NCBI GenBank assembly: GCA_905479985.1
Contig: CAJQOM010000004.1
Span: 1 to 34,050 of the forward strand
Origin: an uncultured Gammaproteobacteria bacterium
GTDB lineage: Bacteria > Pseudomonadota > Gammaproteobacteria > Nitrosococcales > Methylophagaceae
Direction of reading: 5' to 3'
Length of the DNA stretch: 34,050 bases
Shown here: one piece after another, positions 17,013-24,719 of the stretch
How positions within the stretch are numbered: the first letter of the stretch is position 1
Layout: every line of letters begins with the position of its first letter
Notes under the pieces: model-generated
The model's input: only the letters and a program-made list of their open reading frames with translations
Database searches by the model: none
Told to the model about the DNA's origin: nothing
Made by a program: the position numbers and the translations under genes

Positions 17013-17987
17013 TTGACTGCTTCTTCTGCTCCACTTGAGTCCATCAGCTTTGAACTAAGCCCGATTGATAACGCACGTTTGGCTAATCTATGTGGCCATT
17101 TAGATGAACATTTACGCATGATGGAACGTGGTTTTGGCGTTGAGGTGAATAACCGAGGTGGCAAGTTTCAAGTGATTGGTCCGGCGTTGGTGTTAGCTGA
17201 TGTACAAGGTGTCGTACATGACTTGTATGCCGAGACATCACAATCCGTTTTAGAGCCAGAGCAAGTCCATTTGGCGATTCGTGAAGTGGGTGGATCAGAA
17301 ACGATTGTCGTGCCAGAACAAAAAGAAATCATGATTAAAACGAAGCGTGGCTTGGTCAAAGCACGTGGCGAGAATCAGCATGCTTACTTACGTCGTGTGA
17401 TGACACATGATATTAATTTCGGCATTGGGCCGGCGGGTACGGGTAAAACGTATTTGGCTGTCGCCTGTGCGGTTGAGGCATTAGAGCGTGATTTTGCACG
17501 CCGTATTGTCTTGGTACGTCCAGCAGTCGAAGCAGGAGAGAAACTGGGTTTCTTGCCGGGTGATTTAACGCAAAAAGTCGACCCTTATTTACGACCACTT
17601 TATGATGCTTTGTATGAAATGTTGGGCTTTGAGCGCGTCGCCAAGTTGATAGAGCGTAATGTGATTGAAGTGGCACCATTGGCTTATATGCGTGGTCGTA
17701 CGCTCAATGAATCCTTTATTATCTTGGATGAAGCGCAAAATACGACGGTAGAGCAAATGAAGATGTTTTTGACGCGTCTGGGTTATAACTCGACAGCGGT
17801 CATTACGGGTGATATTACGCAAATTGATTTACCTAAGTCACAGAAGTCGGGTTTGCGTGATGCGATTGAGGTGCTTAAGGGCGTTGAAGGCATAGGGTTT
17901 ACCTTCTTTCAAGCCAAAGATGTTGTGCGGCACTCTTTAGTTCAAAAAGTGATTGTGGCTTATGAAAAGGCGGGCAGAGACAGTTAA
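17013..17987 (+). CDS. ybeZ: PhoH-like ATPase YbeZ
   Basis: Cytoplasmic PhoH-family P-loop ATPase, 324 aa, typically next to ybeY and thought to work with it in ribosome or RNA quality control. A KH-like N-terminal region ([19 protein letters not shown]) is followed by [19 protein letters not shown] (Walker A near residue 139), [32 protein letters not shown], and Walker B-like [11 protein letters not shown]. The start is TTG at 17013, with AAGGA (16998-17002) 10 nt upstream. The next in-frame ATG is about 35 residues in and would cut the conserved N-terminus. The stop overlaps the ybeY start (TAATG). The PhoH name does not by itself mean phosphate control. Confidence 0.95.
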   Translation: MTASSAPLESISFELSPIDNARLANLCGHLDEHLRMMERGFGVEVNNRGGKFQVIGPALVLADVQGVVHDLYAETSQSVLEPEQVHLAIREVGGSETIVVPEQKEIMIKTKRGLVKARGENQHAYLRRVMTHDINFGIGPAGTGKTYLAVACAVEALERDFARRIVLVRPAVEAGEKLGFLPGDLTQKVDPYLRPLYDALYEMLGFERVAKLIERNVIEVAPLAYMRGRTLNESFIILDEAQNTTVEQMKMFLTRLGYNSTAVITGDITQIDLPKSQKSGLRDAIEVLKGVEGIGFTFFQAKDVVRHSLVQKVIVAYEKAGRDS

Positions 17988-18451
17988 TGGCTGTAACAGT
18001 TGATATTCAGCAAGTTTTTACGGGTGATGTGCCGGATGAGGCGTTGATACAGCGCTGGGCCGAGCATGGCTTACAGGAAGTGACTGAGGATTGTGAATTA
18101 AGTATCCGCTTGGTTGATGAAGCTGAAAGTGCTGATTTAAACGCGACTTATCGTGGTAAAACAGGGCCAACTAATGTGTTGTCATTTCCTTTTGATGCTG
18201 ATGTCAAACTAACGCCGGTGCTGTTAGGTGATTTGGTTATTTGTGTGCCAGTTGTTGAGCGTGAGGCGAAAGAACAAGCGAAGTTGAGTGAACATCATTG
18301 GGCGCATATGGTGGTACATGGTTGTTTGCATTTGTTAGGTTATGATCATATCGATGATGCGGATGCGGTGGAGATGGAAACGATAGAGACACAGGTTTTG
18401 ACATCATTGGCGATTAAAGATCCTTATCAAGTGCAGGGTGATGAGCTATGA
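17987..18451 (+). CDS. ybeY: YbeY, rRNA maturation endoribonuclease
   Basis: Zinc-dependent single-strand endoribonuclease needed for 16S rRNA 3' maturation and ribosome quality control. 154 aa, as expected. The metal-binding signature [11 protein letters not shown] lies near residues 109-119 and is followed by DAVEMETIE. The upstream core has [19 protein letters not shown] and [15 protein letters not shown]. The ATG overlaps the ybeZ TAA, and the TGA overlaps the corC ATG by 4 bp, so translation is coupled along the operon. Confidence 0.97.
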   Translation: MAVTVDIQQVFTGDVPDEALIQRWAEHGLQEVTEDCELSIRLVDEAESADLNATYRGKTGPTNVLSFPFDADVKLTPVLLGDLVICVPVVEREAKEQAKLSEHHWAHMVVHGCLHLLGYDHIDDADAVEMETIETQVLTSLAIKDPYQVQGDEL

Positions 18452-19308
18452 GTGAGGGACCGCAGAGTCGACCGAAAATACAGTCGTGGTCGCAACGGCT
18501 AAGTAAGCTGTTTTTGGAGCCGCAAGATCAAGAGCAATTAGTCGAGTTGATTCGTTCTGCTTCGGAACGACATATTCTAGATGCAGAAGCATTATCGATT
18601 GTTGAAGGTGCTTTGAGTGTGGCCCAAATGCAAGCGAGAGAGATTATGATTCCGCGCTCGCAAGTGGTGATGGTGTCACGTGATGCTTCGCCAGAAGCGA
18701 TTCTTAAGTTGATCACGGAAACGGCGCATTCTCGTTTTCCTGTTGTTGATGATGATCGCGATGATGTGATTGGCATTTTGTTGGCCAAAGACGTGTTATC
18801 GATGGTAGTGTCTGCTGGGAAATTTGAGTTTGATCTACGAGAATTGTTGCGCCCTGCGGTGTTTATTCCAGAGAGTAAGCGTCTGAATGTGTTGTTGAGT
18901 GAGTTTCGAGTTCGGCGTAACCATATGGCGATTGTGGTGGATGAATATGGCGGTGTCGCAGGGATGGTGACGATCGAAAATGTGCTTGAGCAAATCGTTG
19001 GCGAGATTGAAGATGAACACGACATTGATATAGATGCGCCCATTTTGCAACGTGATGAATCTACTTATGCGATTAAAGCGCTGACCGAACTTGAAGAATT
19101 CAATGATCGCTTCGGTGCTGATTGGAGTGATGATGGTTTCGATACGGTTGGCGGCTATGTGACGAATCAATTTGGTCATTTACCGGAACGGGGCGAGATG
19201 GTGACCATTGGTCATTTTGCTTTTACGGTGATTCGTTCTGATAATCGGCGGTTACATTTGCTGGAAATGAAGGTGCTCGCAGACTCTGATTCTGCTAGCG
19301 ACAGTTAA
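18448..19308 (+). CDS. ybeX: CorC/YbeX CBS-domain protein
   Basis: Cytoplasmic protein of 286 aa without transmembrane segments. Two CBS domains (about residues 66-125 and 130-190; [24 protein letters not shown], then [15 protein letters not shown] with [33 protein letters not shown]) are followed by a CorC/HlyC domain ([40 protein letters not shown]). It is historically called CorC (magnesium/cobalt efflux) and more recently linked to ribosome function, in line with its position between ybeY and lnt. The start overlaps the ybeY stop (ATGA). Confidence 0.96.
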   Translation: MSEGPQSRPKIQSWSQRLSKLFLEPQDQEQLVELIRSASERHILDAEALSIVEGALSVAQMQAREIMIPRSQVVMVSRDASPEAILKLITETAHSRFPVVDDDRDDVIGILLAKDVLSMVVSAGKFEFDLRELLRPAVFIPESKRLNVLLSEFRVRRNHMAIVVDEYGGVAGMVTIENVLEQIVGEIEDEHDIDIDAPILQRDESTYAIKALTELEEFNDRFGADWSDDGFDTVGGYVTNQFGHLPERGEMVTIGHFAFTVIRSDNRRLHLLEMKVLADSDSASDS

Positions 19309-19310
19309 TA

Positions 19311-20828
19311 GTGAACGCAAGCGCTGTCAATTTAAAGCCAAATTGGCAGGGACATCTGGTGGCGCTTTTCGCGGGCTTGTTATTGCCTTTGGCTTTTTCA
19401 CCTTTTGATTACTATCCGATTGCGCTTGTTAGTTTAACGTTACTGTTTTTAAGCTGGCAGCATGTGGATGCGCGTACTGCGGCGTTACGTGGTTTCTTAT
19501 TTGGTTTAGGTCTGTTTGGTGTGGGGGTGTCATGGATTTACGTGGCTATCCATGTTTTTGGCCAAGCCAGCGTGCTACTCGCCGGTGTTTTGACGGCGAT
19601 CTTTGTTGCTTTTTTATCGTTATATACGGCGGGCTTGGGCTGGATAGTGAAACGTGCTACGCAAGGCGTGACCTTTTCTGGCGCTGACTTTGTGTTGTTG
19701 TTGCCCGTCGCTTGGTTAGGGTTTGAATGGTTTAAAGCCTGGTTTTTGACTGGATTCCCATGGTTAGAAGTTGGGGTGAGCCAAATTCCTGGCCCATTGA
19801 GTGGTTATACACCTGTTGTTGGTGCTTTGGGTGTGTCGTTGATTATGGCATTTTCTGCAGGCTTATTGGCGTATTCTTGGGAATCTAAGAAGCTATCTGC
19901 TGTATTCGTTATTGTGTTGGTTTGGGCTGGCGGTTTTGCGTTGGAGTCTGTGGAATGGACATCTGAGAAAGATTTGCCGTTAACGGTGACGATTGTGCAG
20001 GGCAATGTGCCGCAGGATATTAAGTGGAATAAGGAGCAGGTGATAAAGACGCTTGCTCTCTACCAAGCTGAGACGGAGAAACATTGGTCAAGCGATTTGG
20101 TGGTCTGGCCCGAAAATGCGGTGACGGCTTTTTATCATCAGGTGAAAGACTTCTATTTAGACCCATTGGCTGAGGCGGCACGCGAGAATAAGACCGATAT
20201 TTTGTTAGGTCTGCCTATTTATGAGGCGGAGACCGAACGTTATTACAATGGCATGATGTCGCTTGGTTCGGAGATAGGGTTCTATCAAAAACGGCATTTG
20301 GTGCCATTTGGTGATTATGTGCCTTTTGAATGGCTGCGCGGCTTGATTGCATTTTTTGATTTGCCGATGTCGTCGTTTGCGATTGGGTCGGATGGGCAAG
20401 CCTTGTTGACCGCAGCTGGTCAGAAAGTGGGTATTTCTATTTGTTATGAAGATACTTTTTCGAATGAAGTATTAGAGACTGTGCCGGAAGCCAGTTTATT
20501 AGTGAATGCCACCAATAATGCTTGGTACGGCGATTCTTTCGCACCGCATCAGCATTTACAGATTTCGCAAAACCGGGCGCTTGAGACTGGCCGCCCTATT
20601 ATTCGCGCGACGACCAATGGTATTTCGGCTTTGATAGATCACCGTGGGGCATTACAAGCAACGACAGCGCAGTTTGAGCAGGTGGTTTTGACAGGTGAGG
20701 TTCAGCCTCGTCAAGGTGCGACGTTCTATGTGCAGTGGCAGCGATGGCCGTTATTAGGATTAGCGCTGTTCATGTTGTTGGTGTGGGCGTATTATCGGCA
20801 AAATAACTCTAAAACACAGACTCATTAA
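19311..20828 (+). CDS. lnt: Lnt, apolipoprotein N-acyltransferase
   Basis: Inner-membrane enzyme that adds the third acyl chain to the N-terminal cysteine of lipoproteins, the last step before Lol sorting. 505 aa. The N-terminal half holds about six transmembrane helices (HLVALFAGLLLPLAFSPFDY onward); one more lies at the C-terminus (WPLLGLALFMLLVWAYY). The periplasmic nitrilase-type domain has the catalytic triad: Glu in VVWPENAVTAF near 268, Lys in YQKRHLVPFGDYVPF near 328, and Cys in ISICYEDTF near 378. The GTG start at 19311 lies 2 bp after the ybeX stop with little SD, suggesting coupled translation. The stop overlaps the trkH start. Confidence 0.97.
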   Translation: MNASAVNLKPNWQGHLVALFAGLLLPLAFSPFDYYPIALVSLTLLFLSWQHVDARTAALRGFLFGLGLFGVGVSWIYVAIHVFGQASVLLAGVLTAIFVAFLSLYTAGLGWIVKRATQGVTFSGADFVLLLPVAWLGFEWFKAWFLTGFPWLEVGVSQIPGPLSGYTPVVGALGVSLIMAFSAGLLAYSWESKKLSAVFVIVLVWAGGFALESVEWTSEKDLPLTVTIVQGNVPQDIKWNKEQVIKTLALYQAETEKHWSSDLVVWPENAVTAFYHQVKDFYLDPLAEAARENKTDILLGLPIYEAETERYYNGMMSLGSEIGFYQKRHLVPFGDYVPFEWLRGLIAFFDLPMSSFAIGSDGQALLTAAGQKVGISICYEDTFSNEVLETVPEASLLVNATNNAWYGDSFAPHQHLQISQNRALETGRPIIRATTNGISALIDHRGALQATTAQFEQVVLTGEVQPRQGATFYVQWQRWPLLGLALFMLLVWAYYRQNNSKTQTH

Positions 20829-22279
20829 TGCAGTTTTTAACAATACAACGTATTTTAGGCATTTTGTTAGGCTTGTTCAGTTTGACGCTGTTACCGCCGA
20901 TTGCGGTGTCGCTGTTTTATCAAGATGGGTCAACTCAGGCTTTTGTCTCGGCATTCTTTTTATTGCTGATTACCGGCTTCGTATTTTGGTTCCCTGTTCG
21001 CAGGCATCGTAAAGAATTAAAAGTCCGGGATGGCTTTTTAGTCGTGGTGATGTTCTGGGTGACGCTGGGGTTGTCTGGTGCTGTTCCTTTCTTTCTGACA
21101 CAAGTACCGGCGATGTCCTTTACTGATGCTGTCTTTGAGTCGGTGTCGGGTTTGACCACGACAGGTGCGACTGTCTTAGTCGGTTTGGATAATTTGCCGC
21201 AAGCAGTTTTATTCTATCGTCAGTTTTTGCAGTGGCTAGGCGGTATGGGGATCGTCGTGTTAGCGGTAGCGATTTTACCCTTGTTGGGTGTCGGTGGTAT
21301 GCAGCTGTATCGTGCCGAAACGCCGGGCCCGATGAAGGATTCAAAATTAACGCCGCGGATTACTGAGACGGCCAAAGCGCTCTGGTACATTTATCTAACG
21401 TTAACCGTTCTTTGTGCGGTTGCTTATTATTTGGTTGGAATGAGTTGGTTTGATGCGATTGGTCATAGTTTCTCGACGGTGGCGATTGGCGGTTTTTCAA
21501 CGCATGATATGAGTATGGGCTATTTTGATAGTGCAGCTGTGGAAATGGTTGCGGTGTTCTTTATGTTGTTGGCGGGTATGAACTTCTCTTTACATTTCCT
21601 TGCTTGGCGGCATCGATCTATCAAACATTATTGGATGGACTCGGAGTTACGGGTTTATGTCTTGGTTTTGTTGACGATTTCTATTGTTACAGCCACGTAT
21701 CTTTATTTTACGCATACTTTTGAAGAGCCTTGGACGGCGGTGCATCAAGGTGTTTTCCAAGCGGTATCGATTGGGACGACAACAGGATTTACGACGACTG
21801 ATTATTATTTGTGGCCAGGCTTTTTACCTATATTGCTGTTGATGGCGAGTTATATCGGTGGCTGTGCTGGATCCACCGGTGGTGGTATGAAGGTGATTCG
21901 GGTGATGTTGTTATTTAAACAGGGTTATCGTGAAGTATTACGATTGATTCACCCTAATGCGGTTTTTGCCATTAAGGTCAATAATAAGGTTTTGCCATCT
22001 AAAGTGATTGGCGCGGTGTGGGGCTTTTTAGCACTTTATGTCTTTTGTTTTAGTTTTATGCACTTACTCTTGATGTCGACTGGGCTGGATATTGTGACGT
22101 CGTTTTCAGCTGTGACGGCTTGCCTGAATAATTTGGGCCCAGGCTTAGGTGAAGTGGGTGCAAACTATGGCAATATTAACTCTCCTTCAAAATGGGTATT
22201 GTGTATCGCGATGTTATTAGGGCGATTAGAAATTTTTACTTTGCTGGTGGTGTTAACGCCGGCCTTTTGGAAGCGTTAA
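20828..22279 (+). CDS. trkH: TrkH family potassium uptake protein
   Basis: Inner-membrane potassium-translocating subunit of the Trk system, 483 aa, the usual length. Four pore-loop repeats can be followed, each with a filter-like glycine stretch: SGLTTTGATVLVGL, TVAIGGFSTHDMS, SIGTTTGFTTTDY and CLNNLGPGLGEVG. Other signatures are LGGMGIVVLAVAILPLLGVGGMQLYRAE and GGCAGSTGGGMKVIRVMLLFKQG. Trk normally needs the cytoplasmic NAD-binding subunit TrkA, which is not in this window. The ATG overlaps the lnt TAA (TAATG), so trkH is translationally tied to the miaB-lnt run. A methyltransferase gene follows 3 bp later. Confidence 0.95.
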   Translation: MQFLTIQRILGILLGLFSLTLLPPIAVSLFYQDGSTQAFVSAFFLLLITGFVFWFPVRRHRKELKVRDGFLVVVMFWVTLGLSGAVPFFLTQVPAMSFTDAVFESVSGLTTTGATVLVGLDNLPQAVLFYRQFLQWLGGMGIVVLAVAILPLLGVGGMQLYRAETPGPMKDSKLTPRITETAKALWYIYLTLTVLCAVAYYLVGMSWFDAIGHSFSTVAIGGFSTHDMSMGYFDSAAVEMVAVFFMLLAGMNFSLHFLAWRHRSIKHYWMDSELRVYVLVLLTISIVTATYLYFTHTFEEPWTAVHQGVFQAVSIGTTTGFTTTDYYLWPGFLPILLLMASYIGGCAGSTGGGMKVIRVMLLFKQGYREVLRLIHPNAVFAIKVNNKVLPSKVIGAVWGFLALYVFCFSFMHLLLMSTGLDIVTSFSAVTACLNNLGPGLGEVGANYGNINSPSKWVLCIAMLLGRLEIFTLLVVLTPAFWKR

Positions 22280-22282
22280 ACC

Positions 22283-22864
22283 TTGCAATCATTACAAAAA
22301 AAATGGGATAGCGTTTATTCACAACAAAATGGTGAGCCTCGCGTTGCTGAAGTGTTGCAACATAATCATTATTTGTTGCCTCGGCAGGGAGTGGCGTTAG
22401 ACCTGGCTTGTGGCTTAGGCGGTAATGCCTTGAGGTTGGCAGAAAAGGGTTTGCAGGTCATGGCTTGGGACATTTCTCCTGTTGCGATTGCCAGTTTAGC
22501 TCAATCAGCAAGTCAACGGGGATTGGCCATTGATGCTCAGGTGAGAGATGTGATTGCGGAACCACCAGAAGAAAATAGTGTCGATGTATTACTGGTGAGT
22601 TTATTTTTGGCGCGTGAGTTATGTCCTGCGTTGTTGGCGGCATTAAAGCCAGGTGGTTTATTGTTGTACCAGACTTATTGTCAGCAGAAGGTGTCAGACT
22701 CTGGCCCCAATAATCCAGATTATTTGTTAGCAGATAACGAATTGCTGCGTTTGTTTCCGGGCTTGAAATTGCGCGTGTATCGTGAAGAGTCTTTGTTGGG
22801 CCAGCATGATGCGGGGATGCGTAATCAAGCTTGGATGATGGCGGAGAAGCCTTTGAATGTGTAG
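22283..22864 (+). CDS. Class I SAM-dependent methyltransferase
   Basis: 193-aa cytoplasmic protein with a Rossmann-fold methyltransferase core: motif I VALDLACGLGGNALRLAEKG near residues 38-57, the acidic strand end MAWDIS, the segment VDVLLVSLFLARELCPALLAALKPGGLLLYQTY, and a C-terminal MMAEKP strand. It resembles TehB-type small methyltransferases, but the substrate cannot be told from sequence. The start is TTG at 22283, with GGAAG (22268-22272) 10 nt upstream inside the end of trkH; no ATG is available before the conserved N-terminal helix. Probably the last gene of the miaB run. Confidence 0.88.
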   Translation: MQSLQKKWDSVYSQQNGEPRVAEVLQHNHYLLPRQGVALDLACGLGGNALRLAEKGLQVMAWDISPVAIASLAQSASQRGLAIDAQVRDVIAEPPEENSVDVLLVSLFLARELCPALLAALKPGGLLLYQTYCQQKVSDSGPNNPDYLLADNELLRLFPGLKLRVYREESLLGQHDAGMRNQAWMMAEKPLNV

Positions 22865-22879
22865 TGAGTGTAAATAAAC

Positions 22880-22908
22880 TTGCTGTTGTTTTAATAGATC
22901 AGTAGAAT
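22880..22908 (+). promoter_or_regulatory. Candidate sigma70 promoter for rpmE
   Basis: TTGCTG (22880-22885) and TAGAAT (22903-22908) are spaced 17 bp apart. The -10 matches at 5 of 6 positions, the -35 at 3 of 6. It would leave a leader of about 50-60 nt before rpmE. Confidence 0.45.
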
Positions 22909-22975
22909 TATACGGTTCTAACGGCCCTACTTTTAGTCTGGCAGTTTATTAGTCAAATACGATATGAGTAACGAT

Positions 22976-23176
22976 ATGAAAACGGATATCCACCCAGAAT
23001 ATAATGAAATTAATGTGACCTGCAGTTGTGGCAACACATTCAAAACGCGTTCAACACGTGCGAATGCACTCACTTTAGATGTGTGTTCAGAATGCCATCC
23101 GTTTTATACGGGTAAGCAAAAAATGTTAGATACTGCTGGGCGTGTTGATAAATTCCGTCAGAAATACGGAAAATAA
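22976..23176 (+). CDS. rpmE: 50S ribosomal protein L31 (zinc-binding type)
   Basis: Small ribosomal protein, 66 aa from the second ATG. The family pattern is complete: [20 protein letters not shown], then [32 protein letters not shown]. Two cysteine pairs (CSC and CSEC) make it the C+ zinc-binding type rather than the zinc-free paralogue. An ATG at 22964 would add MSND; neither start has a strong SD, so 22976 is chosen by family similarity. Confidence 0.94.
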   Translation: MKTDIHPEYNEINVTCSCGNTFKTRSTRANALTLDVCSECHPFYTGKQKMLDTAGRVDKFRQKYGK

Positions 23177-23182
23177 ATACGG

Positions 23183-23201
23183 CTTAGACATTGTGTCTGA
23201 G
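23183..23201 (+). terminator. Weak hairpin after rpmE
   Basis: CTTAGACA (23183-23190) and TGTCTGAG (23194-23201) pair over a 3-nt loop with one G-U. Only a broken T-rich tail follows, so termination would be inefficient and the protease gene may be partly co-transcribed. Confidence 0.3.
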
Positions 23202-23236
23202 TTGATTTAAATGAATTAATGATTGAGGCCGTACTG

Positions 23237-24709
23237 ATGAGTACATGTCGCCGATTATGCCAAAGCCTCCGCTTTTTAGTGGGGGCTTTGTTGCTTCTGA
23301 GTCTAACAGCTTGTGTCCAAAATCCCGTTAGTGGGAAAAGTGACTTTGTGACGATGAGTGAAGATAGTGAGATCAGTATTGGTCGTGCTAATCACCCTAA
23401 AATTGTTGCTGAGTATGGACGTTATGAAGATGAGGCTTTGCAGCAATATGTCCAATCTGTTGGTGATAAATTAGCCGCGGTGAGTCATCGTAAAGGCTTG
23501 ATTTATCGTTTTACGGTGTTGGACTCGCCGGTGATAAATGCCTTTGCTTTGCCTGGTGGATATATTTATATTACACGAGGATTGATGTCGTATTTGAACT
23601 CTGAGGCAGAATTAGCTGCAGTTCTGGGACATGAAATTGGCCATGTGACAGCGCGACACGGTGTCAGGCAGCAGAGCGCGGCACAAGCAGCTAATATTGG
23701 TTATACCATTGGTGCGATTTTAGTGCCGGGATTGGGGAATGCAGCCTCACAAAATTTGTTTAATATGTTAAGTGGGGCCTTATTAAGCGGTTATGGCCGT
23801 GAGCATGAGCTAGAGTCCGATGGCTTAGGTGCTGAATATCTGGCGCGAGCGGGTTATGAGCCTAAAGCAATGTTAGATGTCATTCGGGTACTAAAAAATC
23901 AAGCCTCTTTTGCTGAAGCGGAAGCAAAACGCCAAGGTAAAGAGCCGCGCGCTTATCATGGGGTGTTTGCGAGCCACCCTGATAACGACACGCGTTTACA
24001 AAGTGTCGTGGGCGCGGCAAATCAATATGTTGTACCCAATGCTCAAGTTAGACGCGATGTATATTTTGAGCGCGTTAACGGGATGGCTTTTGGTGATAGT
24101 GCGAAACAAGGTGTGCGTTCAGGCCAGAGTTTTTATCACTTAGAGATGGGCTTTGGCGTTAAATTCCCCGAAGGATGGCAAGTTAATAATCGACCGGACC
24201 GGGTGCAATCTGTTGCAGAGGGTGGAAAGGCTTTTATTGAAATGACGACAGCAGATCAGAACCGTCGTTTATCGCCTGCGCAATTTATGAAGCAGCGTTT
24301 AGGGGTTGAAAGTTTAAAAGCAGGACAAGCGCTTAAGACGCATGGCCTTGATGGTTATACTGGACTTGTGGATGCAGAAGGTGGCGGCTTGGTTCGTATT
24401 AGTGTGCTGTATTTAGATGATAAGGCCTATATCTTTATCGGCGGGACTAAAGATAAGCGTTTATTTAATCAGTTCGATGCGGGATTTTTATCTACAGCTA
24501 AGAGCTTTCACCGCTTACGTCGTGATGAGATGGCTTTGGCAAAAGGCCAAAAACTGGTTGTTAAAACCGTTGGCCGTGGTGATAACTATCAAGCGTGGTC
24601 AAAAACATCACCGATTACAAATAGTCCATTGTTACAACTTAGGTTACTTAATGGGCAATACCCTTCTGGTGAACTGCGTTCAGGCCAAAAAGCAAAATTG
24701 GTGCATTAA
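23237..24709 (+). CDS. M48 family metalloprotease lipoprotein
   Basis: Zinc-dependent protease of the M48 family, 490 aa, predicted to be lipid-anchored. The N-terminal signal ends in the lipobox LTAC. The catalytic motif HEIGH (in LGHEIGHVTARHG) lies near residue 132, and the third ligand is in HELESDGLGAEYLARAGYEP near 192. After ASHPDNDTRLQ the C-terminal half is an unrecognised domain of about 200 residues. Relatives such as BepA and LoiP act in envelope protein quality control, so a similar role is likely; there are no obvious TPR repeats as in BepA. I use the ATG at 23237 because GAGG (23225-23228) is 8 nt upstream; ATG 23219 has no SD. It converges on mrcA with a 10-bp gap. Confidence 0.9.
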   Translation: MSTCRRLCQSLRFLVGALLLLSLTACVQNPVSGKSDFVTMSEDSEISIGRANHPKIVAEYGRYEDEALQQYVQSVGDKLAAVSHRKGLIYRFTVLDSPVINAFALPGGYIYITRGLMSYLNSEAELAAVLGHEIGHVTARHGVRQQSAAQAANIGYTIGAILVPGLGNAASQNLFNMLSGALLSGYGREHELESDGLGAEYLARAGYEPKAMLDVIRVLKNQASFAEAEAKRQGKEPRAYHGVFASHPDNDTRLQSVVGAANQYVVPNAQVRRDVYFERVNGMAFGDSAKQGVRSGQSFYHLEMGFGVKFPEGWQVNNRPDRVQSVAEGGKAFIEMTTADQNRRLSPAQFMKQRLGVESLKAGQALKTHGLDGYTGLVDAEGGGLVRISVLYLDDKAYIFIGGTKDKRLFNQFDAGFLSTAKSFHRLRRDEMALAKGQKLVVKTVGRGDNYQAWSKTSPITNSPLLQLRLLNGQYPSGELRSGQKAKLVH

Positions 24710-24719
24710 GTCGTCTTAA

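Noticed and set aside
18528-19043. 171-codon open frame antisense to ybeX
   Set aside because: It lies wholly inside a well-supported CBS-domain gene, has low-complexity Ser/Thr/Arg-rich content and no recognisable motif. Typical shadow frame.
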